This document shows, piece by piece, positions 1-9,338 of a stretch of 64,000 nucleotides of DNA. Every line of letters starts with the position of its first letter. Position 1 is the stretch's first letter. Origin of the DNA: Dokdonella sp. GTDB taxonomy: Bacteria; Pseudomonadota; Gammaproteobacteria; Xanthomonadales; Rhodanobacteraceae. Position numbers and translations under genes: made by a program. The notes beneath the pieces are model-generated. The model made no database searches and was not told where the DNA came from. It saw nothing but the letters and a program-made list of their open reading frames with translations. The stretch is from the NCBI RefSeq assembly GCF_017744955.1, contig NZ_JAGIAG010000006.1:124001-188000 (forward strand), read 5' to 3'.

Positions 1-96
1 AAGGACTACGGCGGCGCCGGCTACAGCTGCCGCGACCTCGAGGGACACCTGTGGAGCTTCGGCAGCTACGATCCGTGGAAGCCGGCCGCCGAGTGA
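1..96 (+). CDS. VOC (glyoxalase) superfamily protein, C-terminal fragment
   Basis: Only the last 31 codons are in the window; the gene begins upstream. The visible end contains GYSCRDLEGHLWSFGSYDPW. This resembles the last beta-strand of glyoxalase/bleomycin-resistance (VOC) proteins, where a Glu in the D-x-EGHxW context is a metal ligand. The substrate cannot be told from this piece. It converges on the NADH dehydrogenase gene with one base between stop codons. Confidence 0.7.
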   Translation, partial: KDYGGAGYSCRDLEGHLWSFGSYDPWKPAAE

Positions 97-97
97 G

Positions 98-1384
98 TCA
101 TTGCGGCGGCTCGCGCCTGCCGCCGAGGATGATGCGCGCGTGGCGCTGGTAGGTGAAGTACGACCAGACCCAGTCCCACATCACGACGATGCGGTTGCGG
201 AAGCCGATCAGGAAGAACACGTGCGCGACCAGCCAGAACAGCCAGGCGATCACGCCCGACAGGTGCAGGCCGCGCAAGTCCACCACCGCCGCCATGCGTC
301 CGATGGTGGCGAGATTGCCGTAGTCGCGATAGCGGAACGGTCGTGATTCGCGGCCGGCCAGGCGGTCGCGGACAGCGCGGCCGACGTAGGCGCCCATCTG
401 CTTCGCCGCCGGCGCGACGCCCGGCACCGGCTTGCCGTCCTGCGTCACGCTGGCGAGGTCGCCGATCACGAAGACTTCCGGATGCTCGGGCAGCGACAGG
501 TCCGGCGCCACCTTCACGCGACCGGCACGGTCGCGTTCGGCGCCGAGCTGCGCGCCCAGCGGCGAAGCGGCGACGCCGGCCGCCCACAGCACGGTGCGCG
601 CGGCGATGCGGCGGTCGCCGAGCGTGACGCCGTGCTCGTCGATCTCGGTCACCGCCTGCCCGGTCGACACTTCGACACCGAGCTGCTGCAGCTGCACGCG
701 CGCCTTTTCCGACAGCGATTCGGGCATCGACGGCAGCACGCGCGGACCGGCCTCGACCAGATGCACGTTCGCCTTGCGCGGATCGCTGCGGCGGAATTCG
801 CTCGGCAAGGTGTGGCGCGCGATCTCGGCCAGCGTGCCGGCCAGTTCGACGCCGGTCGGGCCGCCGCCGATGACGACGAAGTTGAGCCATTCAGCCTGCC
901 GCGCGGGATCGGTTTCGCGCTCGGCGAATTCGAACGCCTCCAGCAGATGGCGCCGGATGAAGAACGCATCGTCGATCGTCTTCAGGCCCGGCGCGTGCGC
1001 GGCCCAGTCGTCATGACCGAAATAGGCGTGGCGCGCGCCGGTGGCGACGACGAGATAGTCGTAGTCGATCACGCCGCCGTCGGCGAGGGCCACGCGACGC
1101 GCGGCGGTGTCGATGCCGGCCGCCTCGTCCATCAGCACGGTCACGTTGCGCTGCCGGCGCAGGATGTGGCGCAGCGGCGCGGCGATGTCCGGCGAGGACA
1201 GGCCTGCCGTCGCGACCTGGTACAGCAGCGGCTGGAACAGATGGTGATTGGTGCGGTCGACCAGGGTGATGCGTACCGGCGCCGAGGCCAGCGCGCGCGT
1301 CGCCCACAGGCCGCCGAAGCCGCCGCCAAGGATCACGACGTGAGGCAGGCGCGCTTCCGTCGCCGACGGGATTGAATCGCTCAT
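98..1384 (-). CDS. ndh: Type II NADH dehydrogenase (NAD(P)/FAD-dependent oxidoreductase)
   Basis: A 428-residue protein with two Rossmann signatures: GGGFGGLW near residue 20 for FAD and VVIGGGPTGVELAG near residue 170 for NADH. A conserved block follows around residue 300 (VFVIGDLAS). The C-terminus carries a hydrophobic helix (VIAWLFWLVAHVFFLIGF) and a FTYQR ending, the usual membrane anchor of NDH-2. The family passes electrons from NADH to quinone at the inner face of the membrane without pumping protons. Length and layout match the family. It starts 4 bases from the stop of the upstream same-strand membrane gene, so the two are probably co-transcribed. Confidence 0.9.
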   Translation of the reverse strand: MSDSIPSATEARLPHVVILGGGFGGLWATRALASAPVRITLVDRTNHHLFQPLLYQVATAGLSSPDIAAPLRHILRRQRNVTVLMDEAAGIDTAARRVALADGGVIDYDYLVVATGARHAYFGHDDWAAHAPGLKTIDDAFFIRRHLLEAFEFAERETDPARQAEWLNFVVIGGGPTGVELAGTLAEIARHTLPSEFRRSDPRKANVHLVEAGPRVLPSMPESLSEKARVQLQQLGVEVSTGQAVTEIDEHGVTLGDRRIAARTVLWAAGVAASPLGAQLGAERDRAGRVKVAPDLSLPEHPEVFVIGDLASVTQDGKPVPGVAPAAKQMGAYVGRAVRDRLAGRESRPFRYRDYGNLATIGRMAAVVDLRGLHLSGVIAWLFWLVAHVFFLIGFRNRIVVMWDWVWSYFTYQRHARIILGGRREPPQ

Positions 1385-1388
1385 GCGC

Positions 1389-2057
1389 CTATTCTGCCCG
1401 ATCGTCCGCCACCGCAGGCACGACCGGCACGCGCCGCGACAGCACGCGATCGAGCGCGACGACGAGCAAACCGAGTGCGACGAACAGGCCGCCGATCAGC
1501 ACGCCGTTGCGCAGCACGTTCGCGTAGCCGAGCGCGTCGACGTCGAGGAACGGGTACGGATACCAATGCGTCCAGGCGCCGTGCAGCAAGGCCCACAGCA
1601 GGAAGGCCGCCGGAAACAGCACCCAGCGCAGCGGATCGCTCCAGCGCAGCCGTCCGTGCTCGACGCCGACCGTCCACCAGGCGAAGTACGACAGCGGCGT
1701 CGCATAGTGCAGCGCCTTGTCCACCAGCCACTGCGCGCCGGTCGGTGCCCAGGTCGAACTCAGCACGAAGAAATAGATCAGACCGGTCACGCCGATGCAG
1801 AGCGCGACGCCGCCGCGCACCGACGCGTCGGCCAGGAACCGGCCGGTGCGCGAACCGTAACCGATCGCCGCCAAGGCCGTCGTCGAGGCGACCAGCACGT
1901 TGCTGAGGATCGTGAAGAAGCTGAAGTAGCGCAGCGTGGCGACCCACGGCCCCGGATCGCTCCAGGTCACCGCGACGAACAGGACGTATTGCGCGACCAG
2001 CGCCAGCCAGGCGATCACGGCGACGGCGAACGCGAGCGGTCGGGCCGATTTCGACAT
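1389..2057 (-). CDS. Pr6Pr family membrane protein
   Basis: A 222-residue protein with about six hydrophobic segments, beginning with LAFAVAVIAWLALVAQYVLF. Family-type features are a WSDPGPW loop, FFTILSN in the second helix, a central HYATPLSYFAWW segment and a late HGAWTHWYPYPFLDV loop. These match the Pr6Pr/FAR-17a-like membrane proteins, whose biochemical role is unsettled. It lies just upstream of the type II NADH dehydrogenase gene on the same strand (4-base gap), so they probably share a transcript. No function is assigned beyond an integral inner-membrane protein. Confidence 0.75.
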   Translation of the reverse strand: MSKSARPLAFAVAVIAWLALVAQYVLFVAVTWSDPGPWVATLRYFSFFTILSNVLVASTTALAAIGYGSRTGRFLADASVRGGVALCIGVTGLIYFFVLSSTWAPTGAQWLVDKALHYATPLSYFAWWTVGVEHGRLRWSDPLRWVLFPAAFLLWALLHGAWTHWYPYPFLDVDALGYANVLRNGVLIGGLFVALGLLVVALDRVLSRRVPVVPAVADDRAE

Positions 2058-2129
2058 GCGGCTACGCTTCCACGGCGAGACGCCGCATCATAGCGACGCC
2101 CGCCGCCGCCCGCCTCGACCGGACCGCCC

Positions 2130-2984
2130 ATGCCGACCCGCAAGACCGAAGACACCGACCTGTTCGTCGCCCGTCCCTCCGCCGCCACTGGCATTCGCGT
2201 CGGCATCGGCGGCTGGACCTACGCGCCGTGGCGCGACAACTTCTATCCGGCCAAGCTCGTGCAGCGGCGCGAACTCGAATACGCCAGCCGTGCGCTCAGC
2301 GCGATCGAAGTCAACGGCACCTACTACGGCGCGCAGAAACCGGCGACCTACGCGAAGTGGCGCGCGGAGACGCCGGACGGTTTCGTGTTCTCGCTGAAGG
2401 CGCCGCGCTACGCCACCGATCGGCGCACGCTCGCCGACGCCGGCAGGACGGTCGCCGACTTCGTCCACGGCGGCCTGGCCGAACTCGGCGACCGGCTCGG
2501 CCCGATCAACTGGCAGTTCCTGCCGAACAAGGCGTTCGACCGCGACGACTTCGAGACCTTCCTCGCGCTGCTGCCGCGCGAGCTCGACGGGCGCGCGCTG
2601 CGCCACGTCGCCGAGGTGCGCCACGAGAGCTTCCGCAGCGACGAGTATCTCCAACTCGCACGCCGCTACCGCGTCGCGACCGTATTCACCGATTCGCCGA
2701 AGCATCCGTCGTTCGCCGACGTCACCGGCGACTTCGTCTACGCGCGCCTGATGTGCAGCGACGCGAACCTCGCCAGCGGCTACCCGCCCGCCGCGCTCGA
2801 CCGCTGGGCCGCGCGCGCGAACGCCTGGGCGGCCGGCGACGAACCGGACGATCTGCCGCGCGTGCTGCCGGCGGCGCCGACGTCCGCGCGCCGCGAGGTG
2901 TTCGTCTTCTTCATCAACGGCGCCAAGGAACGCGCGCCGCACGCGGCGATGGGCCTGCTCGAACGCCTGCGCAGCACGGCCTGA
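2130..2984 (+). CDS. DUF72 domain-containing protein
   Basis: A 284-residue soluble protein with DUF72 (YecE-like) TIM-barrel signatures: RVGIGGWTYAPWRDNFYP near residue 25, EVNGTYYG near 60, WRAETPDGFVFSLKAP near 80 and INWQFLPN near 130. VRHESF and VFVFFINGAKERAPHAA complete the pattern. The biochemical role of DUF72 is unknown to me. The stop codon abuts the stop of the convergent beta-propeller gene, with no intergenic space. Confidence 0.85.
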   Translation: MPTRKTEDTDLFVARPSAATGIRVGIGGWTYAPWRDNFYPAKLVQRRELEYASRALSAIEVNGTYYGAQKPATYAKWRAETPDGFVFSLKAPRYATDRRTLADAGRTVADFVHGGLAELGDRLGPINWQFLPNKAFDRDDFETFLALLPRELDGRALRHVAEVRHESFRSDEYLQLARRYRVATVFTDSPKHPSFADVTGDFVYARLMCSDANLASGYPPAALDRWAARANAWAAGDEPDDLPRVLPAAPTSARREVFVFFINGAKERAPHAAMGLLERLRSTA

Positions 2985-3986
2985 TCACGGTCCCGCGGCG
3001 ACACCCGGCATCGGCGTGCCGTCGCGATGCGCGTCCAGCCACGGCGCCAGCGACACGCTCCAGAGGTTGTAGTTGCCGTTGTCCCAGGCGAGCAGGCGCG
3101 CCTGGTCGACGATCGCCTGCTCGCGGCTACGCGGGAACGCCACCGGCAGCGTGCGCTCGCTGCTGAAGTACAGCGTGCGCCGATCGGGATCGAGGCGCGG
3201 CTCGGCGTCGGAACCGGAACTGTTGACGACGTCGCCCAGCCAGATCGGCTCGCCCCAGCCGCCGCCGTCGCGGAACGCGACGAACAGGTCGATGCCGCGT
3301 CCCTTCAGGCGGCCGGAACCGAACACCACGAACGACTCGTCCGGCGCGACGACCGGATCGACGTCGGTCACCTTGCCGTCGCTGAACGGCAAAGGCTGCG
3401 CCTTCTCGAACGCGCCATCGTGCCATTGCGAACGGAACAGGCGGAACTTGCCGCTGTCCGCATCGGTGGCCATGAACCAGAGACTGCCGTCGGCGGCGAC
3501 GCTCGGCGCGAACGTGGCGGTGCCGATGTTGACCGCGTCGGGCAGACGCACCGGAGTGCCCCATCCGGCGCCGCGGCGATCGACGCGCCAGAGATTGCCG
3601 CCCTTCTGCATCGCGCCGTTGAAGCGACCTTGGATCTCCGCTCCGCCGGCAGCGATTGGCCGGCTCGACACGAAGACCAGGTACGAACCGTCCGGTGCCA
3701 TCGCCGGTTCCATGTCGCCCCACTCGCCGGAGAACGATGCGACTTCTGGCGTCGACCAGCTGCGGCCGCGCCGATGCGCGACCAGGATCGTCGATTGCGC
3801 GGCGCTGCTGCGGCCGAAGTACACCGTGTCGCCGTCCGGGGTGAACGCCGGCGCCGAATCGTGCGCAGGGCCGGATAGAACGCCGGGTGCGAACACCTGC
3901 GGCACGGATGGTTCGACAGCGTGAACCGTGCCGAGGCACACCGCGGCCAGGCACAGCGCGGACAAGCGCGTGGAAACTATCGGCAT
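2985..3986 (-). CDS. Secreted TolB-like (WD40/PD40 beta-propeller) protein
   Basis: A 333-residue protein with an N-terminal signal peptide (hydrophobic core LSALCLAAVCLGTVHA). It has repeated PD40-type blades of the form SAPAFTPDGDTVYFGRS, EPAMAPDGSYLVFVSS, DPVVAPDESFVVFGSG and EPRLDPDRRTLYFSSER. Such repeats fold into a TolB-like propeller in the periplasm or outside the cell. No catalytic domain follows, so it is a binding or scaffold protein of unknown partner. It stands alone; the next gene on this strand starts about 1 kb upstream. Confidence 0.8.
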   Translation of the reverse strand: MPIVSTRLSALCLAAVCLGTVHAVEPSVPQVFAPGVLSGPAHDSAPAFTPDGDTVYFGRSSAAQSTILVAHRRGRSWSTPEVASFSGEWGDMEPAMAPDGSYLVFVSSRPIAAGGAEIQGRFNGAMQKGGNLWRVDRRGAGWGTPVRLPDAVNIGTATFAPSVAADGSLWFMATDADSGKFRLFRSQWHDGAFEKAQPLPFSDGKVTDVDPVVAPDESFVVFGSGRLKGRGIDLFVAFRDGGGWGEPIWLGDVVNSSGSDAEPRLDPDRRTLYFSSERTLPVAFPRSREQAIVDQARLLAWDNGNYNLWSVSLAPWLDAHRDGTPMPGVAAGP

Positions 3987-4181
3987 GCGCCGGCTCCGGG
4001 TAGGAAGATCGGCCGATGATCGGCGGCCGCGGCCGCAATTCCAGCCGGCGCGGCACGTGTTGCGACGAAGCGAGCCTCCGGTGCGACGACCCGAGTCGCT
4101 GCGCGCATCCGCCTGGTGGCGCGCTTCCTCCCGCTCGTCCCAAGACGGCGGCGTCGACCCTGGGTAAAAGAGACGGCCGAT

Positions 4182-4991
4182 CTAGATCGCCTGCCACGGC
4201 GCGATCCGCGCCGCGGCGTCGAGCGCCTGCACCAGCTCCGGCGCGGCGGCGAAAATCTTCTCGTCGATCGCCGCGATCGGCTGCACCGCGCAGCCGGAGT
4301 TGGTGAAGAACGCGGCGCGGAAGTTCGCGACCTCGGCCAGATCGACGCGGCGCACGACGCTGTCGACGCCGCTCTCGCGCAGTCCGGCCTGCAGCAGCTG
4401 CATCGAGACGCCTTCGAGCATCGGCGCGTCCGGCCAGATCACGCGCTGGCCATCGAAGAAGCCGACGTTCCAGATCGAGCCTTCCGACACCGCGCCGTCG
4501 GACGCGACGAACAGCGCGTCGTCGTAGCCGCGCGACTGCGCGAGGCGGCGCTGATGAAACAGGCCGAAGGTGCCGACGTGCTTGATGTGCGGCGCCTCGC
4601 GCTGATAGTGCACGCTGCCGACGCGCAGCGGCGGGCTCGCCGAGGCACGCGCCGGCGCGGTCGTGACCAGTACGTCGGGCGCGGCCGGCGTCAGCGGGCG
4701 CTCGCGGTCGAACCGGCGCGAGAACACGTTCACGCGCAGCGAGAGCTCGCCCGCGCCGGCGACCGCCTGGCGCATCCAGCCACGCGTCGCGTCGAGATCG
4801 AGCGCATGCGCGAACAACTCCTGCGTCGCGCGCTGCAGGCGGTCCAGATGCCGGTCGAGGCCTTGCACGCCGCCATCGCGCACCTGCATCGAGGTGAAGT
4901 GGCCGTAGTTCTGCACGGCGAGCAGACGCAGGTCGTCGAGTCCGGCCGGCTGGCCGTTGAGCTCGACAAGGGTGCGGGCGTGACGATTCAT
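4182..4991 (-). CDS. Aminotransferase class IV family protein
   Basis: A 269-residue protein, taking the ATG that gives MNRHARTLVELNG. It matches fold type IV PLP enzymes (branched-chain aminotransferase, aminodeoxychorismate lyase, D-amino acid aminotransferase). The likely Schiff-base lysine is K137 in APHIKHVG, and the cofactor-binding SEGSIWNVGF motif lies near residue 170. The N-terminal part is short (GLDDLRLLAVQNYGHFTSM...), which fits aminodeoxychorismate-lyase-like members better than IlvE. No folate or branched-chain gene is adjacent, so the substrate stays open. The frame continues upstream to 5414, but the added residues look non-coding. Confidence 0.75.
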   Translation of the reverse strand: MNRHARTLVELNGQPAGLDDLRLLAVQNYGHFTSMQVRDGGVQGLDRHLDRLQRATQELFAHALDLDATRGWMRQAVAGAGELSLRVNVFSRRFDRERPLTPAAPDVLVTTAPARASASPPLRVGSVHYQREAPHIKHVGTFGLFHQRRLAQSRGYDDALFVASDGAVSEGSIWNVGFFDGQRVIWPDAPMLEGVSMQLLQAGLRESGVDSVVRRVDLAEVANFRAAFFTNSGCAVQPIAAIDEKIFAAAPELVQALDAAARIAPWQAI

Positions 4992-5121
4992 GCGTCGATT
5001 GTCCCGGCGACCGGTGCGGTTTGCCAATGCACCGGCAACGCCAGTCGCGGCTTTCGATGACGATGGCACTCGCGAGCGCGTTTCCACGAGACGACGCCTG
5101 TGACAGGCGCGCCACGCTAGA

Positions 5122-5138
5122 ATGATGCACCGCATCAT
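5122..5138. promoter_or_regulatory. Inverted repeat upstream of the DMT exporter gene
   Basis: A perfect 7-bp inverted repeat with a 3-base spacer (ATGATGC-ACC-GCATCAT) overlaps the end of a TAGAAT hexamer (5118-5123) that resembles a -10 box. No convincing -35 box at normal spacing was found. It could be an operator, about 150 bases before the transporter start. Confidence 0.3.
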
Positions 5139-5286
5139 CGACGTGGAGCCGGCTGAAGCGATGCCTCGGCTGCGATGAGCGCGGCAATTCGCGGTCGCTC
5201 CGCGCCATGTCCGCTGCCGGCATGGTGCAGCGGAGCCGCGCGGCTTCAACGCTTCTCCCGAATGGATCGTCCGAGGACACATCGTC

Positions 5287-6237
5287 GTGCACGCACTCTC
5301 CCCCACCGCCAAGGCCCAGTGGCAGATCCACCTCTGCGTCGTGCTGTGGGGCTTCACCGCGATCTTCGGCAAGCTGATCACGCTGGACGCGCTGCCGCTG
5401 GTGTGGTGGCGCATGCTGCTGGTGGTCGCCGTGCTGGCCCTGCTGCCGCGCGCCTGGCGCGGACTGCGCGCGATGTCGGGCCGGGTGATGCTCGCCTATG
5501 CCGGCATCGGTGTGCTGGTCGCGTTGCACTGGCTCACGTTCTACGCCTCGATCAAGCTCGCCAACGCCTCGGTCGGCGCGACCTGCATCGCGCTGGCGAC
5601 GCCGTTCACCGCGCTGATCGAGCCCAAGCTGGCGAGGCGCCGCTTCTCGCTGCGCGAACTGCTGCTCGGCATCGCCGTGCTGCCCGGTGTCGCCCTGGTT
5701 GCCGGCGGCATGCCGACCGAGATGCGGCTCGGTCTTCTGGTCGGCACGGTGTCGGCAGTGCTGGTCGCGCTGTTCGGCTCGCTCAATAAGCGCATGGTCG
5801 AGCACGGCGACGCGTTCGCGGTGACCGGCCTGGAACTCGGTGCCGGCACGCTGTCGCTGATGCTGCTGGCGCCGCTGCTCGCGCTCGTGCATCCCGCGCT
5901 CGGCGGCAATCCGTTCGTATTGCCCGGTCCGCGCGACGGCGCCCTGCTGGTGGCGCTGGCGCTGACCTGCACCCTGCTGCCGTTCACGCTGTACATGATC
6001 GCGCTGCGCCACATGAGCGCGTTCGCCGCGCAATTGGCGACCAACCTGGAGCCGGTCTACGCGATCGCGCTGGCGGCGCTGCTGCTCGGCGAACAGAACG
6101 AGCTCACGCCGATGTTCTACGCGGGCGCGGCGATCATCCTCGCGGTGGTGTTCGTGCATCCGCTGATCGCGCGCCCGCGGCGCATCGCCCATCCGGAGCT
6201 GGCGGCCACGGCGGAGGCGAAAGGCATCGCTGAATGA
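5287..6237 (+). CDS. EamA/DMT family transporter
   Basis: A 316-residue inner-membrane protein with ten predicted hydrophobic helices in two EamA repeats. The first begins LCVVLWGFTAIFGKLI near residue 15; the second covers roughly residues 155-290 and ends in EPVYAIALAALLLGEQNEL, the family's typical TM9 pattern. DMT proteins export metabolites or toxic compounds, and the substrate is not predictable here. The start taken is a GTG. A candidate palindromic regulatory site lies about 150 bases upstream. Confidence 0.85.
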   Translation: MHALSPTAKAQWQIHLCVVLWGFTAIFGKLITLDALPLVWWRMLLVVAVLALLPRAWRGLRAMSGRVMLAYAGIGVLVALHWLTFYASIKLANASVGATCIALATPFTALIEPKLARRRFSLRELLLGIAVLPGVALVAGGMPTEMRLGLLVGTVSAVLVALFGSLNKRMVEHGDAFAVTGLELGAGTLSLMLLAPLLALVHPALGGNPFVLPGPRDGALLVALALTCTLLPFTLYMIALRHMSAFAAQLATNLEPVYAIALAALLLGEQNELTPMFYAGAAIILAVVFVHPLIARPRRIAHPELAATAEAKGIAE

Positions 6238-6324
6238 AGGTTCGCGGACGTGTCGATTTCAGCCTTCGCGGATCGTCGCTCTAGGGAAGGCCGCCGCCGG
6301 CGGTCGTCTCCCGAGGAGGTTCGC

Positions 6325-6684
6325 ATGTCCTACGTCGACGGTTTCATCGTTCCGGTGCCGAAAGCCAATCTCGCCGCCTACCGCAAGATGGCGCGCCTGG
6401 CCGGCAAGATCTGGCGCGAGCACGGCGCGCTGCACTACGTCGAGTGCATCGGCGACGACGTGCCGGAAGGCAAGGTGACGTCGTTCCCGAAGGCGGTCAA
6501 GCTGAAGCCCGGCGAGATCGTGGTGTTCTCGTGGGTCGTCTACAAATCGCGCGCCGACCGCAACCGCATCGTGCCGAAGGTGATGGCCGATCCGCGCCTG
6601 GGCGCGCAGATGGACCCCAAAAAGCTGCCGTTCGACGGCAAGCGCATGTTCTGGGGCGGCTTCAAGCCGATCATCGAGCTCTGA
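6325..6684 (+). CDS. DUF1428 domain-containing protein
   Basis: A 119-residue protein starting MSYVDGFIVPVPKANLAAYR, the signature opening of DUF1428 (YbaA-like). HYVECIGDDVPEG and the closing PFDGKRMFWGGF segment are equally characteristic. Members adopt a ferredoxin-like dimeric alpha/beta-barrel fold and have no established function. The start is fixed by an excellent Shine-Dalgarno sequence, GAGGAGGT at 6313-6320. Full length. Confidence 0.9.
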   Translation: MSYVDGFIVPVPKANLAAYRKMARLAGKIWREHGALHYVECIGDDVPEGKVTSFPKAVKLKPGEIVVFSWVVYKSRADRNRIVPKVMADPRLGAQMDPKKLPFDGKRMFWGGFKPIIEL

Positions 6685-6700
6685 GCGTGCAAACCCCGCG

Positions 6701-6722
6701 CCGCTTCGAGGCATCGAAGCGG
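6701..6722. terminator. Perfect hairpin between DUF1428 and amidohydrolase genes
   Basis: CCGCTTCGA and TCGAAGCGG form a 9-bp stem around a GGCA loop, 16 bases after the DUF1428 stop. There is no T-run, so it may stabilise the 3' end or act Rho-dependently rather than as an intrinsic terminator. Confidence 0.35.
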
Positions 6723-6760
6723 TGCCGGCGTGCGTTCGCGCGCCTCGATGGATGGTCCTG

Positions 6761-8137
6761 ATGCGCATCGCTCGCCTCGCCTGCTTCGCCCTCTTGTTCA
6801 TGGCCGCTCCGGCAGCGCCCGCCGGAGCGGAGACGGCCGCGACGCGCGGCACCGTCACCGCCTTCGTCGACGTCAACGTGCTGCCGATGGACGCCGAGCG
6901 CGTGCTGCCGCATCGGACCGTGCTGGTCCGCGACGGCCGCATCGACGCCGTCGGCGAGGCGCTGGCGGTGCCACCGGGCGCGCACGTCGTCGACGGCGGC
7001 GGCCGCGCCTGGCTGACGCCGGGCCTGTCCGACATGCACACGCACGCGAACAGCGCCGAGGAGATGAAGGTCTATCTCGCCAACGGCGTGACCAGCGTGC
7101 TGCACATGGGCGAAGCATCCAATGCGTTCATGGGGCAGGTGCGACCGGCCATCCACGAAGGCCGCCGGCCGGGACCACACGTCTACGCCGCGTTCGTCGT
7201 CGACGGCTCGCCGCGGTACGGCCACTTCGCGGTGACCAACGCGGACGAAGCGCGCTGGATCGTGCGGTTGGCCAAGCGCAACGGCTATGAGTTCATCAAG
7301 GTCTACAACGACCTCTCGCCGGAGGCGTTCGCCGCGCTGATCGAGGAAGGTCGCGCGCAGGGCCTCCCCGTCGTCGGCCACGGCGTCACGCGCGTCGGAC
7401 TCCGGCGCCAGCTCGACGCCGGCCAGCTGATGGTCGCGCACCTGGAGGAGTTCCTCTACGCGTTCTTCGTCGATCCCGGCCAGGACCCGGGCGATGCCGC
7501 GCCGGACGTGCAGCGCATTCCGGCGGCGATCGAGCTGCTCGGGCGCGACCGCGCTTTCGTCACGGCCGACCTCGCCACCTATGCGGCGATCGCGCGGCAA
7601 TGGGGCAAGCCCGAGGTCGTCGCCGGCTTCCTGCGCCAACCGGAGGTCCGCTACCTGGCGCCGGAGCGGCGCCTCGAATGGGCCGGCAGCGGCTACGCCG
7701 GGCGCCGCGGCAGCCTCGACGCCAGGCTCGACTTCCTCCGACGTTTCGCCAAGGCGCTCGCCGACGCCGGCGTGCCGCTGCTCGCCGGCACCGATGCGCC
7801 GACGATTCCCGGCGTCGCGTCAGGCTTCTCGCTGCACGAAGACCTGCGCGCGCTCGAACAGGCAGGACTCGGCCGCTACCGCGCGCTGGCGACGGCCACG
7901 CGCACGCCCGGAGAATTCATCCACCGCGCGATGCCCGATGCGGAACGGTTCGGTACGATCACACCGGGCCAGCGCGCCGACCTGCTGCTGCTCGACGCCA
8001 ATCCGCTCGACGATCTCGACGCACTGCGCAAGCCGCTCGGTGTGATGGCGAACGGCCATTGGTACACGCGCAAGGACCTGCAAGGCCTGCTCGACGAGAT
8101 CGCCAAGCGCTACGAGAGCGCCTCCCCGGCACACTGA
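6761..8137 (+). CDS. Exported amidohydrolase family protein
   Basis: A 458-residue protein; the ATG giving MRIARLACFALLFMAAPAAPA was chosen because it opens a clear signal peptide. The mature part is a metal-dependent amidohydrolase. It has the N-terminal composite beta-sandwich (VLVRDGRIDAVG), the HTH metal motif in SDMHTHANS near residue 92, and a late GTDAP aspartate. The C-terminal ADLLLLDANPLDD strand closes the sandwich. Homologous exported members act on imidazolone-, prolidase- or other amide-type substrates, and the exact substrate is unknown. It appears to be monocistronic. Confidence 0.8.
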   Translation: MRIARLACFALLFMAAPAAPAGAETAATRGTVTAFVDVNVLPMDAERVLPHRTVLVRDGRIDAVGEALAVPPGAHVVDGGGRAWLTPGLSDMHTHANSAEEMKVYLANGVTSVLHMGEASNAFMGQVRPAIHEGRRPGPHVYAAFVVDGSPRYGHFAVTNADEARWIVRLAKRNGYEFIKVYNDLSPEAFAALIEEGRAQGLPVVGHGVTRVGLRRQLDAGQLMVAHLEEFLYAFFVDPGQDPGDAAPDVQRIPAAIELLGRDRAFVTADLATYAAIARQWGKPEVVAGFLRQPEVRYLAPERRLEWAGSGYAGRRGSLDARLDFLRRFAKALADAGVPLLAGTDAPTIPGVASGFSLHEDLRALEQAGLGRYRALATATRTPGEFIHRAMPDAERFGTITPGQRADLLLLDANPLDDLDALRKPLGVMANGHWYTRKDLQGLLDEIAKRYESASPAH

Positions 8138-8171
8138 GATGAGCGGCGCGCCGCACGACGCCGGCGAGGAC

Positions 8172-9104
8172 TCAGGTCAACGCGAACGTGACCGCGAACT
8201 GCACCGCGCGGTACACGTAGAGGTTGGCCGCGACGATGACGGCCAGCATCGCGGCCGCTGCCGCGATCGCCGCGCCCCATCCCACCGCGTAGCTGCGTCG
8301 CAGCGCCAGCACGGCGTACACCGGCAGCAGGACGCGCATGGTCCAGTCGTACGTCGCCTCGGGAGGCAGCCAGGCCGCCGGCAGCGAGAACCGCAGCAGC
8401 GCGCGCATCTGGATCACGATCAGCAGCGAGGCCAGCGCGAAGGCGAAGTAATGCAGCGCGACCACGAAATGCTCGGCGAAATAGCGTCGCTGCCGCGCGA
8501 ACAAGACGGCCAGCACCAGCGCGGCCAGCGGCACGTGCAGGATCACCAGCGCCTTGCTGACCTCGTCCGCCTTGGCATCGTAGGCATTGCGGTAGTCGCG
8601 ATAACCGTAGCCGGCCGCGCCGTTCGAGGCCTGGCGCGCGGCCGCGTCGCGGGCGCGCACGCGCGCGTCGACCCAGCGTTCGGTGAAGCGCGTGTGCGCC
8701 TGGCCGGTTCCGGCGAGCTGTTCGGCGCTCAGTCTTTCGTCGGGGCTCGCCGCAAGGGCGCGTACGCGGCCGGATACCTGCTGCATGAACTGCAAGGCGA
8801 AATCGCCGCCGTGCAGGGGCGCGAGGAAGTACACCACGCTGACCGCGAGGAACAGCGAGACCGGCGAGATCCAGCCCGCGCGACGCCCCTCCATGTATTC
8901 GCGCGAGAGCAGCCCGGGGCGCAGCAGCAAGGCGCGCAAGGTGCGCCAGATGCGGCCGTCCAGATCGGTCGCGCTAGCCAGGAACTGCCTCAGCAGATGG
9001 CCGAACCGGCGGTCGCTCGCGACGAAGCGCTTCTGCCCGCAGGCGTGGCAGTATTCGCCGCCGAGCACGGCGCCGCAGTTCGCGCAGGTTTCGCCCGGAT
9101 CCAT
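8172..9104 (-). CDS. DUF3667 domain-containing membrane protein with N-terminal zinc ribbon
   Basis: A 310-residue protein starting MDPGETCANCGAVLGGEYC; two CxxC pairs in the first 25 residues suggest a zinc ribbon. RFGHLLRQFLASATDLDGR and LLLRPGLLSREYMEGRR are diagnostic of DUF3667. Around five hydrophobic helices follow (PVSLFLAVSVVYFLAPL, VPLAALVLAVLFARQ, and so on), so the ribbon lies in the cytoplasm and the rest in the inner membrane. The family has no assigned function. The frame stays open upstream, but residues before the ribbon are low-complexity and probably untranslated. Confidence 0.8.
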   Translation of the reverse strand: MDPGETCANCGAVLGGEYCHACGQKRFVASDRRFGHLLRQFLASATDLDGRIWRTLRALLLRPGLLSREYMEGRRAGWISPVSLFLAVSVVYFLAPLHGGDFALQFMQQVSGRVRALAASPDERLSAEQLAGTGQAHTRFTERWVDARVRARDAAARQASNGAAGYGYRDYRNAYDAKADEVSKALVILHVPLAALVLAVLFARQRRYFAEHFVVALHYFAFALASLLIVIQMRALLRFSLPAAWLPPEATYDWTMRVLLPVYAVLALRRSYAVGWGAAIAAAAAMLAVIVAANLYVYRAVQFAVTFALT

Positions 9105-9338
9105 CAGGTGCGGACGGGACCGTGCGCGGGAGTGAAGCCGGAGCGGAACGCCGCCAGGCCGGAGTGAGGCACGCGGATCTCCCGGTTGCTTTCGTCGGAT
9201 CGTGATCGTATCAATTCGCGCCGGAGCGTCCGGGTGGACGCCGGAGCGCGATGCGCCATCCGGCGCTTGCGGCATTCGCCTGCCGACCTGCGACAAGCCC
9301 TCGTTTTCCGGACCCCGCCAACCCACCAGGCTCGACGC

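Noticed and set aside
3127..6192. A 1021-codon minus-strand frame across several genes
   Set aside because: Its composition is His/Arg/Gln-rich low complexity and it covers real genes on both strands.
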